A DNA stretch of 64,000 nt from Alteraurantiacibacter buctensis (GTDB lineage: Bacteria > Pseudomonadota > Alphaproteobacteria > Sphingomonadales > Sphingomonadaceae), in assembly GCF_009827655.1 (NCBI RefSeq), contig NZ_WTYV01000002.1, positions 434,657-498,656 on the forward strand, given 5' to 3'. The notes under the pieces were generated by a model. That model did no database searches. It was not told the DNA's origin and worked only from the letters and a program-made list of their open reading frames with translations. Every line of letters begins with the position of its first letter. Within the stretch, counting starts at the first letter, position 1. The position numbers were made by a program, and so were the translations under genes. Below are positions 26,106 to 33,434 of this stretch, one piece after another.

Positions 26106-26597
26106 TCAGGTCCGGTCGCCATATGGGTCTGCCAGGCCCATCAGCGCAAGCGCCTTTACTTCCAGCGCCTCCATGTTTTCGGCATCCTGCTCCGACAATT
26201 CGTGATCGTGGCCAGCCAGGTGCAGTAGGCCGTGGCAGATGAGGTGCGCGGCATGGGCTTCCAGCGGCACGCCCTTTTCCGCCGCCTCGCGGGCGCAGGT
26301 CTCGTGGGCCAGGGCAATATCGCCCAGCATCTCGGGCGGACCGTCGGGGGCAAGCGCCAGCAGGCGCTTGCGCGGCAGCATGGGGAAGCTGAGCACGTTG
26401 GTTGGCTTGTCGCGCGCGCGCCATTCGCGGTTGAGGGTGTGAACCTCGGAATCGCTGGTGAACAGGATGGAGGCGACCAGCCGTTCGTTGGCCAGTTCCG
26501 GCGCCACCTGCCCGGCGGCTTCGGCTACCCGCTCGGCCAGGTCAGCCCAGTCCCGGTCTGGCCACTCTTCGATGTCGATATCAAGCTGCATGGGCAC
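26106..26597 (-). CDS. ybeY: Endoribonuclease YbeY
   Basis: Zinc-dependent RNase needed for 16S rRNA 3'-end maturation and ribosome quality control. The metal site is the family motif H-x3-H-x5-H, His122, His126 and His132 in HLICHGLLHLAGHDHE. The conserved RARDKPTNVLSFP (61-73) is also present. The length of 163 residues is normal. The ATG at 26597 or one two codons later could be used. It is 16 bases downstream of phoH and 24 bases ahead of the CorC-like gene. Confidence 0.94.
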   Translation of the reverse strand: MPMQLDIDIEEWPDRDWADLAERVAEAAGQVAPELANERLVASILFTSDSEVHTLNREWRARDKPTNVLSFPMLPRKRLLALAPDGPPEMLGDIALAHETCAREAAEKGVPLEAHAAHLICHGLLHLAGHDHELSEQDAENMEALEVKALALMGLADPYGDRT

Positions 26598-26613
26598 CAG
26601 AGCCGGAGATCCC

Positions 26614-27657
26614 CTAGGGGATCAGCCGGTCTTCTCCTTCGTAGGCCTCGACGATCCGGCCCACGATGGGGTGGCGGACCACGTCGGCAATCCCGAACCG
26701 CGTCACGCCGATGCCGTCCACCCCGTCCAGCCGGGCCACGGCATCGTTCAGGCCGCTCATCGCCGGGCCGCCGGGAATGTCCACCTGCCGGGGATCGCCG
26801 CAGATCACCATGCGGCTGCCCTGGCCGAAGCGGGTGAGGAACATCTTCATCTGTTCCTTGGTCGTGTTCTGCGCCTCGTCCAGGATGATGAAGCTGTCGG
26901 CCAGGGTGCGGCCGCGCATGAAGGCGATGGGGGCGATCTCGATCTCGCCCGATGCCAGCCGCCGCTCCACCTGCTCGGGCGGCATGCAATCGTACAGGGC
27001 ATCGTAGAGCGGGCGCAGATAGGGGTCGACCTTCTCCTTCATGTCACCTGGCAGGAAGCCCAGCCGTTCGCCCGCTTCCACGGCGGGGCGCGACAGGATC
27101 AGCCGCTGCACGCTGCCGGTGATCAGCTGTGCCACGGCCTGCGCCACGGCCAGATAGGTCTTGCCGGTGCCTGCCGGGCCCAGCGCGAAAATCACGTCGC
27201 GGCTGGCGAGCTGGCGCATGTAATCCGCCTGCATGGCGCTGCGCGGGGTGATGGTCTTCTTGCGCGTGCGGATCATGATCGGCGGTGCCTTGGCATCGCC
27301 TGTGATGATGCCGTCCAGCGTCGGCTCGTTCGACATGGCGATCATCGCCTCGATCTCGCCGGTGTCGAGGTGCTGGCCGGTCTGCAACCGGTCGTGCATC
27401 TTGGCGAGCACGTCGCGGGTGCGGGCCACATCATCCTGGGCCCCCTCGATCACCACGCGGTTGCCGCGCGCGGCGATGTACACGCCCAGGCGGTTCTCGA
27501 TCAAGACAAGGTTGGCATCGAATTCACCGAACAGGCGGCCCAGGATGGCCTGGTTGTCAAACTCCACCTCCACCCTGGCGCGACGCGACTGGTCGCGGTG
27601 GTCTTCCGGGTGGGCGAAGGCTGCCGGATATCCGGCACTGGAGGATTTGCGGGCCAT
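26614..27657 (-). CDS. PhoH-like ATPase
   Basis: 347-residue protein with a KH-like N-terminal part (VIEGAQDDVARTRDVL) and a PhoH ATPase domain with Walker A GPAGTGKT (160-167) and Walker B FIILDEAQNTTKEQMK. It is encoded beside ybeY as in most bacteria, and is thought to act as an RNA helicase-like partner in RNA processing. The start at 27657 (MARKSSSAGY) was chosen because it begins the conserved region and AAAGGAG lies just upstream; the open frame beyond it is unlikely to be coding. The name phoH is used widely, but phosphate control is not shown here. Confidence 0.92.
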   Translation of the reverse strand: MARKSSSAGYPAAFAHPEDHRDQSRRARVEVEFDNQAILGRLFGEFDANLVLIENRLGVYIAARGNRVVIEGAQDDVARTRDVLAKMHDRLQTGQHLDTGEIEAMIAMSNEPTLDGIITGDAKAPPIMIRTRKKTITPRSAMQADYMRQLASRDVIFALGPAGTGKTYLAVAQAVAQLITGSVQRLILSRPAVEAGERLGFLPGDMKEKVDPYLRPLYDALYDCMPPEQVERRLASGEIEIAPIAFMRGRTLADSFIILDEAQNTTKEQMKMFLTRFGQGSRMVICGDPRQVDIPGGPAMSGLNDAVARLDGVDGIGVTRFGIADVVRHPIVGRIVEAYEGEDRLIP

Positions 27658-27761
27658 GAGCTCCTTTCGGCTTGCGAGTCGGAATGTAGGCGGCACGCAA
27701 TCCGTGGCAAGCGGGGCAGGACAAGCTAGCGGTGGATAGTCACCGTGCTGCAACAATGCGT

Positions 27762-29105
27762 TCAGGCGGGAAGGGGTTCCAGCACGCGGCCAGCCAGCGA
27801 ATTGGGGCCGGCCTCAACCAGCTCCACACACACGAGATCGCCGATCTGCGCGTTACCTTCAAAGAACACCGATTGCAGCCACGGGCTCTTGCCCAGCCAC
27901 TGGCCAGGCAGCTTGCCCTTGCGTTCCACCAGCACCTCGCACTCGCGGCCCACGCTGTACCGGTTGAAGGCGTACTGGTCGCGGTTGAGCGCGTCCTGCA
28001 GGCGGGCGAGGCGATCTTCCATCACCTCCCGGGCAATCTGGCCGTCCATGCTGGCGGCGGGGGTGCCGGGGCGGGGGCTGTACTTGAAGCTGAAGGCAGC
28101 AGCGTATTTCACCGCATCGACCAGCGCGAGGGTCTCGGCGAATTCGGCCTCGGTCTCGCCGGGGAAGCCGACGATGAAATCGCCGCTCAGGGCAATGTCG
28201 GGGCGCGCGGCGCGGAACGCTTCCAGCAGCTTCAGGTAACTGTCCGCCGTGTGGCTGCGGTTCATCGCTTTCAGCACCCGGTCGCTGCCGCTCTGCACCG
28301 GCAGGTGCAGGTAGGGCATCAGCTTTGCTACTTCGCCGTGCATGGCGATCATGCCCTCGGTCACGTCGTTCGGGTGGCTGGTGGTGTAGCGAATACGGTG
28401 CAATTCCGGCAGTTTGGCCAGGGCCTTTACCAGCCCGTCGAACCCGATGGCACGGCCCGCATCGTCAGCGCCGGTCCAGGCGTTGACGTTCTGGCCCAGC
28501 AGCGTGATCTCCTTCGCCCCGGCTTCCACCAGAGTCTCGGCTTCCCGCAGCAGGTCACTGAACGGACGCGAGATTTCCGCACCGCGAGTATAGGGCACCA
28601 CGCAATAGGTGCAGAACTTGTCGCACCCTTCCTGGATGGTCAGGAAAGCGCCGGGGCCAACCTTGCGCCGCGCGGGGAGGTCGTCGAACTTGCCGTTCTC
28701 CGGCATGTCGGTATCGGTCGCCCGCTCGCCGGCAATGGCCCGATCGAGCAATCCCGGCAGGCGGTGATAGGCCTGCGGGCCGACCACCATCGAGACGGCG
28801 GGGGCGCGGGCCATGATTTCCTCGCCCTCGGCCTGGGCGACGCAGCCTGCGACGGCGATCAGCGGTTCCTTGCCCGCCTCGCGCCCGGCCTTCACCAGCC
28901 GGCCGATGTCGGAATAGACCTTCTCCGCCGCCTTCTCGCGGATGTGGCAGGTGTTGAGCACCACCAGGTCCGCCTCCTCGCCCTCCGCCGCAGGCGTGAT
29001 GCCGCGCGTGGCCAGCACCTCGGCCATGCGCTCGCCGTCATAGACGTTCATCTGGCAGCCGAAGCTCTTGACGCGGTACGTCTTGGGGACGGGGCGGGTA
29101 GTCAT
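27762..29105 (-). CDS. miaB: tRNA-2-methylthio-N6-dimethylallyladenosine synthase MiaB
   Basis: Radical SAM methylthiotransferase that modifies A37 of tRNAs reading UNN codons. The N-terminal UPF0004 domain supplies Cys17, Cys53 and Cys88 for the auxiliary cluster. The radical SAM motif C-x3-C-x2-C is Cys161, 165 and 168 in CDKFCTYC. A C-terminal TRAM domain ends the protein. The length of 447 residues is standard. It lies between plsC and phoH in the minus-strand run, with a 104-base gap to phoH. Confidence 0.96.
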   Translation of the reverse strand: MTTRPVPKTYRVKSFGCQMNVYDGERMAEVLATRGITPAAEGEEADLVVLNTCHIREKAAEKVYSDIGRLVKAGREAGKEPLIAVAGCVAQAEGEEIMARAPAVSMVVGPQAYHRLPGLLDRAIAGERATDTDMPENGKFDDLPARRKVGPGAFLTIQEGCDKFCTYCVVPYTRGAEISRPFSDLLREAETLVEAGAKEITLLGQNVNAWTGADDAGRAIGFDGLVKALAKLPELHRIRYTTSHPNDVTEGMIAMHGEVAKLMPYLHLPVQSGSDRVLKAMNRSHTADSYLKLLEAFRAARPDIALSGDFIVGFPGETEAEFAETLALVDAVKYAAAFSFKYSPRPGTPAASMDGQIAREVMEDRLARLQDALNRDQYAFNRYSVGRECEVLVERKGKLPGQWLGKSPWLQSVFFEGNAQIGDLVCVELVEAGPNSLAGRVLEPLPA

Positions 29106-29138
29106 AAGCGCGCGCCCTTAGGGCAAAAGGCCAGAGAG

Positions 29139-29894
29139 TTAAAGCATCGCCTGCGCAATCCGCTCGCGCGCCGCTGCCGTCATGGTCTTGCGGTTGGCCA
29201 GGTCATCCCCCGCCAGCGGCAGCAGGAAGTGGACGTCCAGCCGCACCGGGCGCAGGCGGGCGAGGATGCGTTTGAAGTTGTCGAGGCCGTGCTCCTCGCC
29301 CACCCAGGACACGCGCGGCACGTCGTCATAGGCCAACAGCACCGGCTGGACGGTGGCGCCATCGGGTAGCGGCTCAAGCGCGCCCAGCAGCGAGGACTTG
29401 AACGGCAGCAGGCCGGTGCCATCGCTGGTGGTGCCTTCGGGAAACAGGGTCAGGGTGCCGCCGTGATTCATCGCCGCGCGGATCTGCTCCGTCTGGTTCG
29501 ACACGTCGGAGCGCACGTGGCGGGCGATGAACACGGTCTCGTTCATCTCGCACAACCAGCGCAGGAACGGGTGTCCGGCCAGGCCATCGTGGCCCACGAA
29601 GGCGCTGTTGGCGGTGTGCGACAGGGCGGGGATGTCCAGCCAACTCACGTGGTTAGCCAGCAGCAGCGCGCCCGGCACGCGCCGCCCGCTCCGGCGGATG
29701 TGGAGCCCCGCGATGGCACCGATCCCGGTCAGGAACACGCGCGGCCACATCCGGTCCAGCCCCACAAGCCGCCAAAGGTAATGCAGTGGCACGCAGACCA
29801 CCAGCAGCAGCACCATCAGGGTCACCCGAAAGACGATCAGGACCCAGCCGAGGGGGGAAATGCCGCGGGGGATGGGGGCGGCTGCGGCGGTCAT
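29139..29894 (-). CDS. plsC: 1-acyl-sn-glycerol-3-phosphate acyltransferase (PlsC family)
   Basis: Membrane acyltransferase of phospholipid synthesis. An N-terminal helix (about residues 17-38) precedes the catalytic H-x4-D motif, His82 and Asp87 in NHVSWLD, and the glycerol-phosphate binding FPEGTTSDG. The start at 29894 (MTAAAAPIPR) gives 251 residues, the usual length. It lies 13 bases after the fur-like gene. The exact acyl acceptor is inferred from the family; an ornithine-lipid role is also possible. Confidence 0.88.
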   Translation of the reverse strand: MTAAAAPIPRGISPLGWVLIVFRVTLMVLLLVVCVPLHYLWRLVGLDRMWPRVFLTGIGAIAGLHIRRSGRRVPGALLLANHVSWLDIPALSHTANSAFVGHDGLAGHPFLRWLCEMNETVFIARHVRSDVSNQTEQIRAAMNHGGTLTLFPEGTTSDGTGLLPFKSSLLGALEPLPDGATVQPVLLAYDDVPRVSWVGEEHGLDNFKRILARLRPVRLDVHFLLPLAGDDLANRKTMTAAARERIAQAML

Positions 29895-29907
29895 GGCAAG
29901 GCCTGCG

Positions 29908-30330
29908 TCAGCCCTCGCGGTCGATCCGCACGCCGTAGAGTTCCATGCGGTGATCGACCAGGCGATAGCCCAGCTTCTCGGCAATCACCTTCTGCAGGGC
30001 TTCCAGTTCGGGATCGACGAATTCCACCACCTTGCCCGTTTCCACGTCGATCAGGTGATCGTGGTGCGCTTCGGGCGCGGCTTCATAGCGGGCGCGGCCA
30101 TCGCCGAAATCGTGCCGGTCAAGGATGCCCGCTTCCTCGAACAGGCGCACGGTGCGATAAACCGTGGCGATCGAGATCTTGGGATCGATGGCACTGGCGC
30201 GTTCATGCAGCGCCTCCACGTCCGGATGGTCGGTGGCGTCGGACAGCACGCGGGCGATCACCCGGCGCTGGTCGGTAATGCGCAGGCCGCGCTCCGCACA
30301 CAGGGCTTCAAGGTCGATCGTCTGGTGCAA
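29908..30330 (-). CDS. Fur-family metal-responsive regulator
   Basis: 140 residues. The winged helix (about residues 10-80) carries TYRTVRLFEEAGIL and is followed by the dimer and metal domain with HHDHLIDVETGKVVEF (about 88-103). It has the Fur metal-site histidines but no C-terminal CxxC zinc motif, like many alphaproteobacterial Fur/Mur proteins, which respond to manganese or iron. Which metal applies cannot be told. It is preceded by a hairpin that probably ends the mucR transcript. Confidence 0.87.
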   Translation of the reverse strand: MHQTIDLEALCAERGLRITDQRRVIARVLSDATDHPDVEALHERASAIDPKISIATVYRTVRLFEEAGILDRHDFGDGRARYEAAPEAHHDHLIDVETGKVVEFVDPELEALQKVIAEKLGYRLVDHRMELYGVRIDREG

Positions 30331-30353
30331 ACGTCAGGCTCCGCAAAATGGCA

Positions 30354-30382
30354 CGCCCCGCCACTATGGAAGCGGCGGGGCG
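30354..30382 (-). terminator. Hairpin terminator after mucR
   Basis: Perfect 9-bp stem CGCCCCGCC (30354-30362) with GGCGGGGCG (30374-30382), 11-base loop. On the minus strand it is followed by TGCCATTTTGC, a weak T-rich run. It lies between mucR and the fur-like gene, both on the minus strand, so it likely ends or reduces readthrough from mucR. Confidence 0.65.
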
Positions 30383-30446
30383 GCATTTCAACCGGCTTTG
30401 GCCCGGAAGTCCCCGGGGATCGCCACCGATGATCGGGGGTAATTCC

Positions 30447-30878
30447 TCAGACGGTCTTCTTGCGGCGGCCGCGCTGCTGGCCGGGCTTGCGGCCCAGGCC
30501 GATCTTCTTGGCCAGTTCGCGGCGCTTTTCCGCATAGTCGGGGGCGACCAGCGGATAGTCTGCCGACAGGCCGAAGCGGGCCTTGTAGTCTTCCGGAGAC
30601 AGGCCGTGATCGGTCATCAGGTGGCGCTTCAGCATCTTCATCTTGGTGCCGCATTCCAGGCAGACGATGTGATCGTTCTTCACCGAGGAGCGGACCGAAA
30701 CGGCGGGTTCCGGGCGGGCTTCGGCCACCACGGGGCTGCCGAGGCCGGACAGGGCACCGTAGACGCTGGAAATCAGCGACGGGAGGGAAGCGCCATCAAC
30801 GTTGTTGTTGGCGACATGGGCGGTAACGATATCTGCCGTCAGGGTGATCAGCATCTCGTTGGTGGTGTTCTCAGTCAT
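30447..30878 (-). CDS. MucR/Ros-family zinc-finger transcriptional regulator
   Basis: 143-residue regulator typical of alphaproteobacteria. The prokaryotic C2H2-type finger uses Cys73, Cys76, His86 and His91 (CLECGTKMKMLKRHLMTDH). The basic C-terminal part PEDYKARFGLSADYPLVAP continues into a Lys/Arg-rich tail (LGRKPGQQRGRRKKTV). Relatives control exopolysaccharide, motility and cell-cycle genes by binding AT-rich DNA. The 153-base upstream gap is AT-richer than average and could hold its own promoter and self-binding sites. It is not part of the rimI-tsaB transcript if the upstream hairpin acts as a terminator. Confidence 0.93.
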   Translation of the reverse strand: MTENTTNEMLITLTADIVTAHVANNNVDGASLPSLISSVYGALSGLGSPVVAEARPEPAVSVRSSVKNDHIVCLECGTKMKMLKRHLMTDHGLSPEDYKARFGLSADYPLVAPDYAEKRRELAKKIGLGRKPGQQRGRRKKTV

Positions 30879-31007
30879 GATAGATCAACAGCCTTCCAAT
30901 ACCTTGCGACGCGTTATGTTTTAGGCGTTGGCCGCCTTCCTGCTTTATACGCAGCATCAGCCCTGCACCCATCGCAGGCGGGTTGCAAGAGGGGCTTTTC
31001 CCGTTTT

Positions 31008-31023
31008 GCAGGATTTTTCCTGC
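31008..31023. terminator. Short hairpin between rimI and mucR
   Basis: GCAGGA (31008-31013) pairs with TCCTGC (31018-31023) around a TTTT loop. It lies 8 bases after the rimI stop on the minus strand, so it may end the nfuA-to-rimI transcript. The T-rich flank is on the plus-strand side rather than the minus, so strength as a terminator is doubtful. Confidence 0.4.
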
Positions 31024-31031
31024 GATTTTAC

Positions 31032-31490
31032 TTAGGAACTGGTGCGCGAATAGGTGATCGCGTCGAAGGGACCCAGATTGCCGGACCGGTAATAGTTGGG
31101 TCGGCGGCCCACCGGCGCGAAACCGTGGGCCAGGTACAGCGCCTCGGCCGGATTGCCGGCGCGCATCTCGAGGAACTGGCGGGTGACGCCGTTGCCGTCG
31201 GAAATGGCCAGGAACTGGCGCATCAGCGCGTGGCCCACGCCGCGCCGCCGCGCCCAGGGGGCAACCGCGATCAGCAGGAGCTCCTCTTCGTCCAGCGTCT
31301 GGCGCGAGAGGGTGAAGCCCGCGGCATCCGCCGCATCGTCAGGGCTGCCGCCGGCGACATCGAGCAGCACGAACCGGGTGTTGGGGGTGACCAGCGCATC
31401 GCCCACCTGGCGGCGGTTCCACGCCTCGCCGTACTTGGGATCGAAGGCGGCCTCCATCACCGCCATGATCCCGTCCAGCGCGTCCATCAT
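31032..31490 (-). CDS. rimI: Ribosomal protein S18 alanine N-acetyltransferase RimI-like
   Basis: 152-residue GNAT acetyltransferase. The acetyl-CoA loop is VAPWARRRGVGHALMRQFL and the later strand has FLEMRAGNPAEALYLAHGF, typical of the RimI branch (N-terminal protein acetylation). The start at 31490 (MMDALDG) overlaps the tsaB stop by 4 bases, giving coupled translation. The pairing with tsaB is common in bacteria. The protein target is by family only. Confidence 0.88.
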   Translation of the reverse strand: MMDALDGIMAVMEAAFDPKYGEAWNRRQVGDALVTPNTRFVLLDVAGGSPDDAADAAGFTLSRQTLDEEELLLIAVAPWARRRGVGHALMRQFLAISDGNGVTRQFLEMRAGNPAEALYLAHGFAPVGRRPNYYRSGNLGPFDAITYSRTSS

Positions 31491-32107
31491 GCGCTGGCAG
31501 CCCCGTGCGGTAAGCGCGCATCTGGCGCGCGGCCATAGAGCGGGGCAAGGTCGGCCAGCAGCAGGGCTTCCGGTACCAGCAGCGTGCAGCGGGCATCGGG
31601 CAGCAGGTCCAGCGCGATGCCGTGGCCCTGCGCCAGGACCGCTGCCTTGCTGCCGGCGACCAGCGGGTGATGATGCTGGCCCATGGCCTGCTCCGGCGGG
31701 AGCGAGGCAAGCTCCCCCTCCGGCAGGCCATCGGCGTCGAAATGCTGGACGAACCATTCGCCATGTCCGCCGGTCATGCACACGCTCACCGGCTCGCAAC
31801 CCTGCCCGGCGCGGGCCATGGCGGCGATCAGCGCGAGGGTGGGATAGCCCAGCACCGGTACCCCCCAGGCCAGCCCCAGCGCGCGGGCGGCGGCGAGGCC
31901 AATGCGCACGCCGGTAAAGCTGCCCGGGCCCAGCGAGACGAGGATGCGATCGGCCCGCCCCTTGTCGGGCAGGCCGGCAATGGCGGGCACCAGGTGTTCG
32001 GCGTGGCCGCGGCCGATCAGCCGGTGCCAGTGGGCCAGCTCATGCCCATGTTCGAACAGCGCCACCGAGCAGGCCTCGGTCGCACAGTCGATTGCGAGGG
32101 TCCGCAT
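31487..32107 (-). CDS. tsaB: tRNA threonylcarbamoyladenosine synthesis protein TsaB
   Basis: 206-residue ASKHA-fold partner of TsaD in making t6A37 of ANN-decoding tRNAs. The N-terminus RTLAIDCATEACSVAL and the family motif LVSLGPGSFTGVRIGLAAAR (about 60-80) are clear. It lacks the metal site of TsaD, as expected. The stop overlaps the rimI start. It follows the nitroreductase gene by 13 bases in the minus-strand operon. Confidence 0.94.
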   Translation of the reverse strand: MRTLAIDCATEACSVALFEHGHELAHWHRLIGRGHAEHLVPAIAGLPDKGRADRILVSLGPGSFTGVRIGLAAARALGLAWGVPVLGYPTLALIAAMARAGQGCEPVSVCMTGGHGEWFVQHFDADGLPEGELASLPPEQAMGQHHHPLVAGSKAAVLAQGHGIALDLLPDARCTLLVPEALLLADLAPLYGRAPDARLPHGAASA

Positions 32108-32120
32108 GGCAGGCCCTGCG

Positions 32121-32720
32121 TCAGAGCACGCGGTTGAACAGGGTAAAGTCCGGCCGCGGCAGGCGGGCATGGACCTTCGACCGGTCGCCGTAGCCGACCG
32201 AGCAGATGAAATTGCTCTTCCACGAAGGTGTGTCGGCAAGGAAATCGGCATCCACTGCCGCATTGTCGAAGCCCGACATGGGGCCGCAGTCCAGCCCCAG
32301 CGCGCGCGCGGCCATGATGAAATAGCCGCCTTGCAACGAGGAATTGCGGAACGCCTGCGTGTGGCGGTGCGCGGCCTTGTCATCGCCCGCGAACATCGGC
32401 TGAACATCGCTGACGGGGAACAGCATGGGCATCTGCAAGTGGAAATCGGTGTCCATCGCCAGGATGGCGCAGACTGGGGCGGCACGGATCTTGTCCTTGT
32501 TGCCTTGCATGGCGTGGCCGGCCAGCCGCTCCTTCGCCTCGGCGGAATGGCACCAGACGATGCGCGCAGGCAGCATGTTCATGGAGGTGGGGCCGAACTT
32601 GGCCAGCTCCCAGATCGCCTCCATCTGCGCCTCGCTGACCGGGCGGCCATCGAACCACTGGGTGGTGCGCGCCTCGCGGAAAAGCTGGTCCAGGGCGGCT
32701 TCGGAAAGGGGGGCAGCCAC
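32121..32720 (-). CDS. Nitroreductase-family protein (malonic semialdehyde reductase / RutE type)
   Basis: 199-residue FMN-dependent flavoprotein. It opens with ALDQLFREARTTQWFDGRPV and has LAKFGPTSMNMLPARIVW, the phosphate-binding region of this branch, and GGYFIMAARALGLDCGPMSGF. These features match RutE/YdfG-like reductases that act on malonic semialdehyde or 3-oxo acids. The rest of the uracil catabolic set is not here, so the true substrate is uncertain. It lies between nfuA and tsaB, 3 and 13 bases apart. Confidence 0.85.
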   Translation of the reverse strand: MAAPLSEAALDQLFREARTTQWFDGRPVSEAQMEAIWELAKFGPTSMNMLPARIVWCHSAEAKERLAGHAMQGNKDKIRAAPVCAILAMDTDFHLQMPMLFPVSDVQPMFAGDDKAAHRHTQAFRNSSLQGGYFIMAARALGLDCGPMSGFDNAAVDADFLADTPSWKSNFICSVGYGDRSKVHARLPRPDFTLFNRVL

Positions 32721-32723
32721 CGA

Positions 32724-33308
32724 TCAGGCCGCCCGCACTTCGGTCACCTCGGGCACATAGTGCTTCAACAGGCCCTCGATGCCGTTCTTCAGCGTGGCGG
32801 TTGAACTGGGGCAGCCCGAGCAGGCCCCCTGCATCTGCAGGTACACCACGCCTTCGCGGAAACCCTTGTAACGGATATCGCCGCCGTCGTTGGCCACGGC
32901 GGGGCGCACGCGGGTTTCGATCAGTTCCTTGATCTGCTCCACCACGTCGGCCTGGGCGGGATCGTCGGGGAACAGCAGGCCTTCCCCGTCATCCTCCGAC
33001 GGAACCGCAATGCCGTTGCCGGCCGTGGCGAACAGCGGGGCCTGGCTGATGAAATGGTCAAGCAGTACGGCCACCACCTGCGGCTTCAGCGTGCCCCAGT
33101 CGGCCCCCGGCCCGGCGGTGACGGCCACGAAGTCCGCACCGAACAGCACGCCGGTCACCTCGCCGGTGTCGAACAGGGCCTGCGCCAGCGGTGAGGCTTC
33201 GGCATCCTCGGGGCTGGAAAAGTCGCGCGTGCCGGACGGCATCAAGCGCTGCCCCGGCAGGAACTTCAGGGTGGCGGGATTGGGCGTGGTTTCGGTCTCG
33301 ATGAACAT
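32724..33308 (-). CDS. NfuA-type Fe-S cluster carrier
   Basis: 194-residue protein with an N-terminal Nfu_N domain (FIETETTPNPATLKFLPGQR) and a C-terminal NifU-like domain with the C-x2-C motif GACSGCPSS, which binds a [4Fe-4S] cluster between two subunits. It delivers clusters to apoproteins such as MiaB and lipoyl synthase; MiaB is encoded in the same run. It is divergent from the M16 protease gene across a 126-base gap with a hairpin. Confidence 0.92.
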   Translation of the reverse strand: MFIETETTPNPATLKFLPGQRLMPSGTRDFSSPEDAEASPLAQALFDTGEVTGVLFGADFVAVTAGPGADWGTLKPQVVAVLLDHFISQAPLFATAGNGIAVPSEDDGEGLLFPDDPAQADVVEQIKELIETRVRPAVANDGGDIRYKGFREGVVYLQMQGACSGCPSSTATLKNGIEGLLKHYVPEVTEVRAA

Positions 33309-33346
33309 GGGTTTGGATGTAGGCTCCCCAGCAGGCCATCACAAGG

Positions 33347-33364
33347 CGGCAAAGCCTTTTGCCG
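33347..33364. other. Hairpin in the nfuA / M16 protease divergent region
   Basis: CGGCAAA (33347-33353) pairs perfectly with TTTGCCG (33358-33364) around the loop GCCT. It lies in the shared upstream region of two divergent genes and could be an operator or a 5' leader hairpin. No regulator was assigned. Confidence 0.45.
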
Positions 33365-33434
33365 GGTGAAGTTTGGCTTAGGCAGAACAACTGCGCGCTG
33401 TTCACCGGTCCTTCATCCCTTTACGGCCCTATGC